Origin: Pelecanus crispus | Lineage: Eukaryota > Chordata > Aves > Pelecaniformes > Pelecanidae | Direction of reading: 5' to 3' | Assembly (NCBI RefSeq): GCF_030463565.1 | Contig: NC_134646.1 | Span: forward strand, 60,963,710 to 61,027,709 | Length of the DNA: 64,000 nt | In this document: in pieces, positions 14,301 through 26,300 of the stretch | How the letters are laid out: each line of letters begins with the position of its first letter | How positions within the stretch are numbered: position 1 is the stretch's first letter | The notes under the pieces: generated by a model | What the model was told of the DNA's origin: nothing | The model's database searches: none | What the model saw: the letters and a program-made list of their open reading frames with translations, nothing else | Program-made: the position numbers and the translations under genes

Positions 14301-17300
14301 AACTTTGGATAAATTCTTCCCAGGAGAGTATCAATGATACTGGGATGCAGTTCCAATGTTAAGCACCTTTGCTACTAGAAACAAAGAATTTTTGCCTTCC
14401 CATATTCTCACTACTTAAAGCTTGTCCTGAGTGAAATAAGCCTAGCTGGGGGAGCAGGTTTATGTGCCTAAGTTCAAATCAGTGAAGCAATCCCCGTTAA
14501 AAAAAACTCCAAAATTTGTTTTGCAAAAAAACCCAAACAACCCCAAAATTAAAAAAAATCCCAACACACAAACCAACCTCATGCTTGTTCACTAATCTGG
14601 TTTAGAGTACAATCTCTCAGGACACTGTACTTGCACAGTTAAAGAGTTATTAATCTCCAGTATAATTGTAGAGTGGTAAGAATAACTAGGTGCAGGTACA
14701 AAAGTACACTGGCTTTACTGATAGAAAATTTAAACCATGTACCATGGCATGTATGTTGAAAGATTCTACTGCCTGAAAGAACATCAAGTGCTCTGAGACT
14801 GTAAGAAAAAATATGCGGTTCCAGAAATGAAAGCGACAACAGCTTATGATTATTATGACTTCATTTTAGTGATTTATACTGTCCTGTGCCACGATTTGCA
14901 TAATTTTCTCACTCTGTAAAAGTTGAATACACTGAATGTGTCACGTGCAAGACCTCAAGTCACTTGAGTTTCTCTTTCAAACCCAACTGATGTCAGCTTG
15001 GCCAACAGCAGGCTTGATGAAGTTGTTGAATTTACAAGCATTTGAAGCTTGTATGGATTAGATATTGATATTATCTGCTGGGGAATTACAGTCCTATTCT
15101 TTTGGGGCAGACATGGAGGAAAATAACAAAGATTAATTTCAATCATGTTAGGTATTATTTCTATCATACAATTGGTGCATATGATCTTCAAACAACATGA
15201 AACATATCACTTGGAAAAACAAATGAACAATAAGTTTAGCTGTTACAGTTTGGACATGTACAGGTCTACTCCACAGATTTTGGCTATTAAAACTTTTTCA
15301 GTAACATTAAGTAATCAAAAGTCAGCAACTGACCAGCAACTAAAAGGCAAATGGTATACAGAGGTGCAAGTCAAATATTATCAGTGGTAACTGTGAGACA
15401 GAATCGGTCTCCTCTTCTCCCTTTCCTGTTGCTGACCTGTTACCTTTTATACTCCCAGACTCACTTCAAACATTGTTTTACCTCTATCAGAACTAATTTT
15501 TATTGGAAGTAGAAGTCAAGAACCAGAATGAAGATAAGCACTTGGTTTTTTTCTGCTTACACCTCAGGAGGCTGAAAGGACAAAATTCAGGAGGCAATAG
15601 GTAGCATTTGTTAGTGGAAAAGAACTAAATAAATACAAAAATTAACTCCTACAAAAACACCTAAAACATCAGCAACAATGAAATATTCACCCTAACCCTA
15701 GTGTAAAAATTTTGGAAAAGTTCACCATGCATATAATATCTACTTAGTACTTTCCAAAATTACCACCCAATCATTTCATTTGCATCTTTTCAACTCAAAA
15801 TACTACAGTGAAATATTGTAAGCTTTAAGGACATCTAAATTACAAATGCAAAGTGAAAAGCAACATGAGCTGTTGCCTCCTATCCAGGACACTGACACAC
15901 TTCATTTTGCACATTTAAATCCATATGGAATCTTACCATTGATCTTTCAGAATATCCAAACAAATGGCTCCAGTGACTGAGCTAATATTAGGATGCCATA
16001 TTTTGGTGATAAACCGCACCTAGAAGACAAGAAAATTTTTAAAAACAAAAATGGTTATTAAATGCAGTATAGTACGTAAACATTTTAAATGCACCATTTC
16101 TAATATATAAAGAAATATAAAGAAATATATATTAATGATAATATATAATACATATAATAATAATATATATTTCTAATATATAAAGAAATACTAATTTAGG
16201 AAATATCAAGCTAAAAACCAGAACACACACATGTGATACCCCTTATTTCAGGAGGCTTCAAGTTTGCAAGGCCATTTGTTAGACAGAGTCTTGCTTCACT
16301 CAAAAACACGCTACTGCACGTTTGACGACAAACTCATCCCTAATTGCTTGGCCATACGCATTCAGGTGTGCACATCCCTGCCATCACACAAAGCCATTTA
16401 GAAATATCCTCCAGCAGTACCAGTGTTCAACATAAGCAGATGGTCAAATACAGACTTGAAACTTCCAACATTGTAAATGCTAGAAAGTCCACTTTTAATA
16501 AAGTGAAACAAGTCCCTGGACTCTTAACATAGGCATTGAATCTCACTGTTCAGCGACATTGTTGGTAGCTACAAGAACTAGTATAAAAATGTCCTTGGTG
16601 GTGGATGCTACTACTTCTACAAGCATCCAGTCTCATTACCCATATGCAGAAAGTTCTTCAACAAACCAAAACCTAACTAGATTACAATTAGTTTTCTTTG
16701 TTGTTGAAAGGATCTAGCCACAGCACTCACTCATTGATCATGTCCGTATTTTTTTTACACTAAAATAAAGTGCATTCATGCTCAAAAAGCATGAATAAAA
16801 TCAGTTTGGGGTTTGTTTTTTTTTTTTTTTTTTTAGACACTGAGAAAGTTAAAACCAGTGTTTTCTTCTAAAAAAGTCTCAAAAACTCAAAGCTGTCCTC
16901 TGAAAGGAATATATACATGCCTTTAGAAATGTCTCCTTCATTTTCTTCAAACCCCTTATTTCAGGTTGCACTTTAACTGCCTTCTAGTGACTTTGACCTG
17001 TCTCCATTTCTCATCTCTACCTCCTCACTGCAAATTCCTGACAAATATATAGCACAGATCTTTCAACTTTTGCCCCTGATCTGCAAGCAAATCAGCGGAG
17101 AAAACATTATTTGTCAGGCACTACAGCAAAAGACTGTACATACAGGGCTATAATAAAATCAGCGCGATAACGGTGTATAAAGAGGCAAGACCTTAACAGT
17201 GCTGCTTTCCAGGACAGAAAATAAGAGATCATGTCAGCTGGGCCACTTATTAACTAGCTCAACTCCCTAAATCACTTTGAAAATGTAAAAAGCCATGTAA

Positions 17301-20300
17301 ATACTAGGTAATTTTTTCACAGTGAATGACGGCTAACAATGGCTGTCAAAGCACATACTGAACAAGATAAAGAAATCTTTCAGATGAAAGGCAGGGCTAG
17401 ACACAAGCCAAAAGGCCTCAAATTCAAGACTACAGACTCCAAAATAAGCAGTACTATGCTACAGCGCACTGAGCTTCTAGCAGCTGTCTAGAAGCTTGGA
17501 AATGGAAACCACCAAGCCCTAAAGTGGGAATTAAACCATGGTCCACAGACCCATCTTTCTGTGTCTATGACCTGTTTCAGCTCTCCTTATTTTAGCTCCC
17601 GACAGAACACATGCAGATGAAAGAACTGAAACCAACAGACATTTCATTAAGACTTCCCGCGTCTTTCACTCCAGCCTCAAGGAAGTCATTCAAAGGACAA
17701 GAGCCAAGGAGCTACAAGCTACTGGCACCTCTCCCTTCCTCCTCTTCCCAGTATTACATACCAGGTTGAAAATAATCAGGATCTAGGACACGTTCTTAGT
17801 TCAAAGACATCTTTCAGACAAACAGAAAACCAATCAAGAAGCTGAGTCAGACAACTCGGGAGTCTGCTGATTCATCAAGAAGCCACTGAAGAAGGGACTA
17901 AATCAGGGCACAGGAATATACAGTTGCAGCTGCACACGGCTGGGGAGAACACTATTCAGATTGATCCATTTAGGAGGGAAGCGGAATCACAAATTTAAAG
18001 TGCTAGAAAGATACAGTAAAGTTGAAAGGGTAAGAAGTTGCAAAAAGCGTATGACTGACTTTACCACAGCCATTTCTCTTGTGTCTCATCCATGTGCATG
18101 TTTTATGCATTCCTTCAATAGAGTTGCAGTAAGACCATTATATTTCTCTATTGGCTCTTCATGTCACACAACTGTACGCCTCACTATTTAATTATTACTA
18201 GCAACTTGGTTTTACTAGACTTTACTAAATATAACTTATGGAGCTCAAGAAATTAAAAGAATCAATAATTATCTATTACAGCATTTCTTCAATGATACTG
18301 AGGGGGATGGAAGATAGCCATACTCTCTACACCAAGTAAAACTATCTGAAAACTGTACTTATCTTGCCAAAAAGAAATTACATGAGGGTCAATAATAAGG
18401 CACAAGCTCCTCCCCAGAATTTGCTAGTTTGTACTTAAAGGAATAATCAGAGTGTACTTCTGACTGGATACAGCTATGCATCCTACATTATTTCTACCTA
18501 AAGAGACAGCTCCAATGCCTGTCTAGAGCAGAATAAAAAAATATGGAAGATGGATACTACAAAGAGACTGCACACACAAGCAAATAAATAAGAACACTCA
18601 AAACCAACTTGTTAGCCAAATTATTTTATCCAAAAAAGTGTTTACAATACCTTAGGAGGATTAAACGGATATGTTTCTGGAATTTTTATCTCTAGTTGAT
18701 ACCTTCCACCTGCAAAAGACAAGTTAGAAATTAAAACAAAAGAACATTACTCAAGCTTAGTCTTTCACGACAATAGAGCTTATGTTTCTAAATGGACAGG
18801 TTTTCAAGTAATTCAAATTTACTCAGAAGTGTTAGCTAGAAGATACTTATAAATAAATGCATATAAAGACAATCTAATAAAGTCATATTTACTTATGCAA
18901 ATCACAATCTGTCTTTTTTAGGTATATTTCATGTGTACATTCTCCTATAGTTTCTTGTTTCCAACATTGTAATTTCCAAGCTCTATTTTAATAAAATATA
19001 CCAAAATATGAACCAAACAGATGAAACAATAGGCCACAGGAATGTTCAGGCTGAACATGGCATATTACATTATTTTGACTCTTTTCCGATACCTCATGCC
19101 AGCAAATTTTCTTCAAATTACACAATTGAATTTAACTGTATTTCATTTTAAACTTTCTGAAACTGAAGAACATTTGACTAAGTCACTTAAGAAAAACTAC
19201 CAAACTTGGGGCGGGGAGAGGGGAAGAGGCTCCAACCAATGTTACTTTCACTATGTTCTACATTACTGTCTGAAGTAGTTACTTCTGTTCCAATTCTGCA
19301 AATGCTTTGACACACTAGTACTATTAATACAGTCTGCAGGATTACAGTATGCAATAAAGTTGGAGTTTGGTCAACAGAACCACCTTCTACTGCCCTTTTC
19401 TAAGCATTTCTCATTTTTCTCTCCCTGTTAGAGTATCATTACCTATGCCTCTTTCAATTATAGTTTTGTTAACATTCAAGTTTACTATCAATACTTTTGT
19501 CTTCTGGAGCAATCTTAAACTATCTCTGCCTGCCCACTGAAGATCATTTGCCAGGCAGAAGTTTAATGACAAAAAACAGAGTATAACAATACATATACAC
19601 CAATTTAGACATTTAGTCTTTAGAGAAACTGAAAGCATTTCTCCTCACTTGCAATTTTTCTCCTCACCCTATTGCTGTTGAGAAAGAAACCTTTCCCCTC
19701 CCTCAATATACTTTGTTACAATGTATAAACTTCTTTAAAGTTGAAGTATCTGTCATCTATTTCCTTTGGGATTTCAAGAGTGATTTACTCTGTTGCAAAT
19801 CACTCTATGCAGTATAACCAACTCTCAAGTAGTCTCAATATAGGCAGCAAGATTCACATGCAGGAAAAAAAAACCTCAAAGGAATACTCTAAACAGTTAC
19901 AGTCTATGGCACCTTTTTACCTGTGCCAAAACGCACGCTAGCAGCTACTAACACCTCTCACTTTTAAAATGTAATTCAGTCTAATACACTACACCTGAAA
20001 TTGATTAATAGTTTGGTATTTTACACTACTTTCTACAGCTATTTTTTCTCACTTAATACTACAGTAACTTGAGAAGATTTAACAGAAAATACAACAGAAG
20101 AAAGGCAAATAAATCCAAAATTATAATAGTTAATATTTAAGTTGATCGCTTGTCTGCTTACAGGACAGCACAGGTGAAATATTTTTGAACACAAGTACAT
20201 CAACAACACACCTTAAGCAAGTTTACTTTTCCTTTTGTCTGAGTTGAAGCATAATTCAGCAGCAGTTTTTCCTAAGAAACAGAACAATTACACTGTTCCT

Positions 20301-23300
20301 GGATTGTAAAAATTCATCAATCCCTGTATGATTTTACTGTCACACCATTCTGTAAGGTAATATAAAACCTATCCTTACATATTACCATTTCTTCTGCTTA
20401 CCATTAAAACTTGCCTTTAAAAGACAGACTATTACAGCCTTCTGCATAACAGGCTACTCAGCCATCAATTTTTTCCACCTGGAATGTACAAGTCCAAAAG
20501 ATTTTAAAACTGCAGGGACTAATGAGTTGGTAATATTATTTATGCAGTATTGTTGTTGTGCACTGAAGTTTACAGTTAAAAATATAGGCCTGAAGACTTA
20601 AACTGAGCAAATCTGGATACTAATTTCCTTAATACTACATTTAAAATGCAAGTGACTAACATACTTACATACTAACTTCTGCATGCCAATATTTCTGCAG
20701 AATGCTTTTTAAAGGGGGTATGCATATGTATAGCTTTTTCATAGCTGTTTAATACTTCAGAGTGAATTAAACAGTAATGGCAGAATATTCTTTCTGTACT
20801 CCTACTGGAGCCTACGTCTCACAATAGAGTTAGACCAAGTTTTAAAAACACCCCATTATAAATTTTGCAGTTACTGTAGCTCACATGTGAACTTGGCTTG
20901 AAATGAATACCATGGTTACACAGGGTTTAAAAAAAAAAAAACCCAAAAACCAACCTATCTGTTGAAAAGCTCTTGAATCAAGTAAAACCCAGCAGCCATT
21001 AACCTAGACTTTCAAAGGTCCTCTCTCCAAACAGGCATGTTTTAACATGAGATGCAAACATGTTTCAGTTGAAGTGGTGTTTTGCAGTATTCTGGTAATT
21101 GATCAATATGAGTTGACACTACTGACAGAAAAATAAAAGCTGTAGAATTTGTCAACAATAGATGGCATTCTTCCTCTCAGTCATAAACCAATGTCCTGAC
21201 ATCACCTATAAAAGAATTTTGCGGCAGCAGTTTATTTTCAGATACCTCACCAACTGTGGTCAACAATATTACTCTTCTTCCACTTTGTAACAGTCCTAGA
21301 ATTCCCTCCTGTATCACAGAATTCTCTGACCTGAACTACTGCATTAATTAGCTTTTCTTCACAAAGCACTTCTTGCTCTGTCACTGTTCAGACTATAGAT
21401 GACAGGACACCAGTCAGTAATTATGCAGTATGCATTACTGTGTTAGTCATAAAATGTAAACTACACACACTGGCAAACCCTTCATAATTACATAAGGGAA
21501 TAAATGCATAAAACTATGTTACAGAAGTATTAACATTCCGAAGTAAATTACTCAAGTGTCAGGAAACACCAGAAATTGGGCTGCCAGTAACTTTCATTTT
21601 GCTCCTTGGTGCATATGCCTTCTAGATTAAAGTAAGTATACAATCACATTACTTTTCCATAAGATCCCTGCCATAATCGGAATACATAATAGTTTTAGCC
21701 CTCCAAAAGGGATATTTACTATATCCTCATCATTAAATGCACTTATATGTATGTAAATATGCATGCATTTCACATCAACAAATTCCACACTAAACACATA
21801 TTGCTGATTTTTATTAGCAGGATATGCTGAATATGTGAATATACAGTGCTCAACTTTTGAAATTTTGGTCTAGCTGAATTATCCAGCATGACACAGAACC
21901 CAGTTCTCTAGACAGGCATTCAAATCTTTTTTTTACCCTCTGCATGAACTGCTATACAGCTTTTAACTTTTGTGACACATGAATACATTTTTCATTTAAA
22001 ATAACTCTCAATACATTCTCCAAAAAAGGTCCATTTTATAAGCCAAGGTAATGTTGACCTGAAGGGGAAAAAAAAAAAATGGCAAGCCATGACAAACCAA
22101 CTCACCCGAGGAGGATTAATTCTGTTTGAATGGAAAAAAAACAAGCACCAAAAACCCCCGAAACACCACCCTCCCCCCACCATTCAGATGTTTCCTAGTA
22201 TCCAATTACTTAATTTTGCAACATCTTAACATCTGTATATAAGACTTGGTTTTACAAGACCAACTACATTTGCAAAATAACTATTACACTAAACAGAATG
22301 ATCCACTTCCAAATAGATCACCAGCACAACTATGTATTTTAGGTCCATAGCATAGTTCTCCTTTTAAATTGAAGGCACGTGTTATAATCAGAAAAAAAAT
22401 GTGTTCTTTCCAGACATTATCTTCTGTCAACTAAACATCAGTGGCTGATGAGATGAGGACAGAGAGACAAGGGGGAAGCAGCCATTTTTTGCTAGACAGC
22501 TGAAGAACTCTGGGACTCAAATTCTGGAGGGAAGCATCCTTACCATTATGGATGCTTCTACTTTTCTACTCTCCCCCTTCCAGGGTCATTTCCTTTCTCC
22601 TCAGCTTCTGACACCTTCTACCCCTGCCCAACATTCTCCAGTGTCACTCTCTGTTAGGCTCTTTCCTCATCCTTTATCTGCCCTGGGCTCCAGCACGGGG
22701 CGGGAGGCATTGGGAAGACTCTCCCTGCTCTCAAGTCCAACACTGCTGCACCAGCAGCTCCTAGCCCAGAGAAGCAATCACGAGGGATGTCCTCCACAGT
22801 GAAGGTGCCACAACCAGATTTTCATCAGTAGCCACTAACGCTTTGAAGGGCATATACACCTATACCTAACACAACAATTTTCAGATATTCTCCCCACTTG
22901 ACAGGAATTTATTTTTCAAAATAATGATAAATGGCATGTGTCTGGTCTCTGTCCCACTCAAGTCCCACTCTTAGCTCCAAGGCATGGAGCAACTAGAGCA
23001 ACTGAAAACTTGGAAAATTGTTTTAATTTCCAACAAAACAATTTATCTGCCTGTAACATTCCTTGAGACCTTTTTTTTTTTTTTAAACTGGAAGTTCAAA
23101 TTCAAATCAAAGTAGACATCTGGCACGGAGAATTTGAATAACACACCATTTAAAAATAACCAAAAATAACAACACAAAAATTTAAACCCCAAAATCCTCA
23201 TTTATCATCAAGGAACTTTAATAGAAGGTGTGTTTCCCAGCTCCAAATATTATACCCAAACAGAAAGTTCACAAGTACCAGCACTATTGAGTAATTTGGT

Positions 23301-26300
23301 ATCTCTGATGAAGTGTGCTATATTAGCTTCTGTTAAAGCTTCTATATGTAATAAGTTATCTTGCTTTTTCCAGACTAAAGAGATGCACAATTACTGATAC
23401 CAGTTTTAATAAACAAGAAAGTCAGTAAGGTGTAATTTTTGAAGAGAGCTATAGACATGAAGTTCTACTATACAGTCCCCCACTCCAGTATAAATTAAGT
23501 ATCAGGACCCATGGATGCCCAAGATTAATCTCAAATTTAACTTGCAATGGCATCTCTCCTTGAGATAGAAAAATGCAACGTACTTTTGAATGACCACCAC
23601 ATTAGATCACAGAAATACATGTACAGTTACATTAGATTCTGAAGCTCAGTTTCTTGATGCTTCATGGCTAAGGAGCTTAAAATGTCAAGACAGTAAACAA
23701 ACAACTCAAAGTCACAATTATACCAATTACACTGTACACCTTATACTTGTAAATTAACCTTTGATATGGGATAGTCTGTCCTACTGTAGAACAGATCTGT
23801 CTTCAGGCAACACAGAAGTTCAACTGTAATATTTTTCAAACTTGAAATTTGTATTTAAAAAAAAATCAGACTACTTTAAAACACGTAGCTCTACATTTTT
23901 ATGCTGTAATTTAATTTTACAAAGAAAGCATCTCAAGACACATGATTTGAAGTGTACAAGGATTGCATACACAAAAACATTACTTGCCTTCATATGGTGT
24001 GTCCGGAGGTCCTGCTATTTCTCCTCTTAATTCTGTAAAATTCTCATCTACAAGATCTACTTTAATTTGATTTTTGCTCGTCTTAAAAATAAACAGAGAA
24101 ACAAAGAATCATAAGTAAGCATTTGACATACAGATTTCCCCCAAAATATGGTATTTTAAATTTTTAGAATAGTAGTTTTTAAAAATATATATTAAAAAAA
24201 ATTAAAATATAGTAAAGTGAATAGCTATCTTCCAGTTGGAATTTTACTTCATTAAAAACAGATTATTTGTGAAGCTTTAGAAACTTCAATAATACTGTTT
24301 ACACTATCAATAAAATAAGCAAAGCAACCCAGCAATATAATATCTGAAGTTACATTGTCGATTACATTTTAAAAAGACCGTGATCTTTCAAATCAGCTGT
24401 TAATTCTACATATCTTAAACTATAAAATTAAATTGACCGAGTCACACATTGTTTTTTTCTTGTTTAGAGCAATTTAATTAATAATAGACATGATTGTCAC
24501 TTTCACTGGAATACAGAAAGAGTTCCCCAAATGGAGTCCTCAGAATACTGTAGTCTTGCTTAAGATCATGTTTATCTTTAATATTTAGGCATAAGGAACA
24601 ATTTATTTATACACTTGAATTTCATTGTCACCTCCTCAACATTTTCACACCCCATATCAACTTGCCTACAAAATAAAAACACTGTATTTTGATACTGAAA
24701 AAAACCATATGTTTTCCAGAAACTGATTCTCAGAAGTGTTTAGCCAGAGCTACTCATTCCATTGAATCTGCTTTCCAAGTCCAGAGAGCAGTGTTAGTGA
24801 AACTCATACAAGTCTTCCAGCCAGTAACTTTTTTGGGGGGATACAACGCAGAATCTCCTTTTGGAAAGATATACCATGAAGTTTTTAGAGGTAAGTAATT
24901 ACAGATTTGTCCATTCTGCTACTTCTGTATACCATGCTCACTGACTGCAATACAGATTTCCTGAATCCCCCCCCCCGCCCCCCCCCCCAAGAACTCATAT
25001 TATCTTCCCAGATCCTTTAAAATTGTTCCAACTAGTTCTACGCCAAAAATCCCTGTGTGGCTACGCTTCTCTTCTCCCTGAGAGTAAACCTGGTTGCTGA
25101 CAGCTATGAGAGAAGAGTTAAGTCAGATAAAACTGATGGTGGCCGTCAACTGGTTGTTGGATCTACCAACAATGTGAACCATTAAGGATGCAGAATTCAC
25201 TGAACAACAGCTGGGAGATTACCTCTATTCCTTCCTGTACATGTTCTACAGATTCAGTCCCCCGCAACAAAAAGGGTGCTCTTATGACCAGAGATGCTCA
25301 CAGATACAAAGAAAAATCAACATTTAAGTAAAAGTTTCACCATGTAGAAGACCCTAATTAAAAATTTCACTAAATTAATCCAGTAGTGATTTAGGAACTT
25401 TTTACATCTATAGTTACACACATTTGTCTTTAAAACTTCGGCGAAAACCCTTCAACCCACACAAATAAGGCAGCACCTGCAACTGCATAGTTGAGGCCAA
25501 GTACTGCCCTTCAAAAAACAAAGATACAACCATGCTATAAATTAAGAATGCACCATGCACCTCCAAAATCAAAAGCCTGTTAAATACTAAATGTAATGAT
25601 TCTGGAGGAGGGTAATTGTGGTGGGTGATTCCCTCCTGCAGGGAACTGAGGGCCCAATCTGCCGCCCGGACCCATCCCACAGGGAAGCCTGCTGCCTCCC
25701 TGGTGCCCGGGTTAGGGACATTACTAGGAAACTCCCCGACCTCATGAGGCCCTCCGATTATTACCCATTGCTGGTTGTACAGGTTGGCAGTGATGAGATT
25801 ACAGAGGGAAGTCCTAAAGCAATGAAGAGGGACTTCAGGGCACTGGGGCGATTGGTCGCAGGATCGGGAGCGCAGGTAGTGTTTTCCTCAATCCCGTCAG
25901 TGGCAACTAAGAGTGCTGAAAGGAATGGGAAAACTCACCTGATTAACAGGTGGCTCAGAGGCTGGTGCCATCAGTGGAGTTTTGGGTTTTTCGATCACGG
26001 GGAGGTTCACATGGCACCAGGCCTGCTGGCAGCTGATGGAGATCGGCTGTCTCCAAAGGGGAAAAGGATTCTCGCCCATGAGTTGGCGGGACTCATTGAG
26101 AGGGCTTTAAACTAGGTTTGAAGGGGGAAGGGGATATAAATGGGCCTGCTAGTGAGGAGCCCAGGGGCGGCATGGCAACATTGGGGGCGAAATCGATAGC
26201 CCAGCTCAAGTGCATGTACACCAATGCACGTAGCATGGGCAACAAACAGGAGGAGCTGGAAGCTATGACATGGCTATGACATAGTCGCCATCACAGAAAT

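Larger units (their letters stand above)
16020..18650 (-). other. UBE2K intron 3 (2.6 kb)
   Basis: A GT-AG intron. It contains an AT-rich duplicated segment (16096-16190) and a 19-base T tract (16816-16834). No gene or mobile-element family recognised in the rest. Confidence 0.9.
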
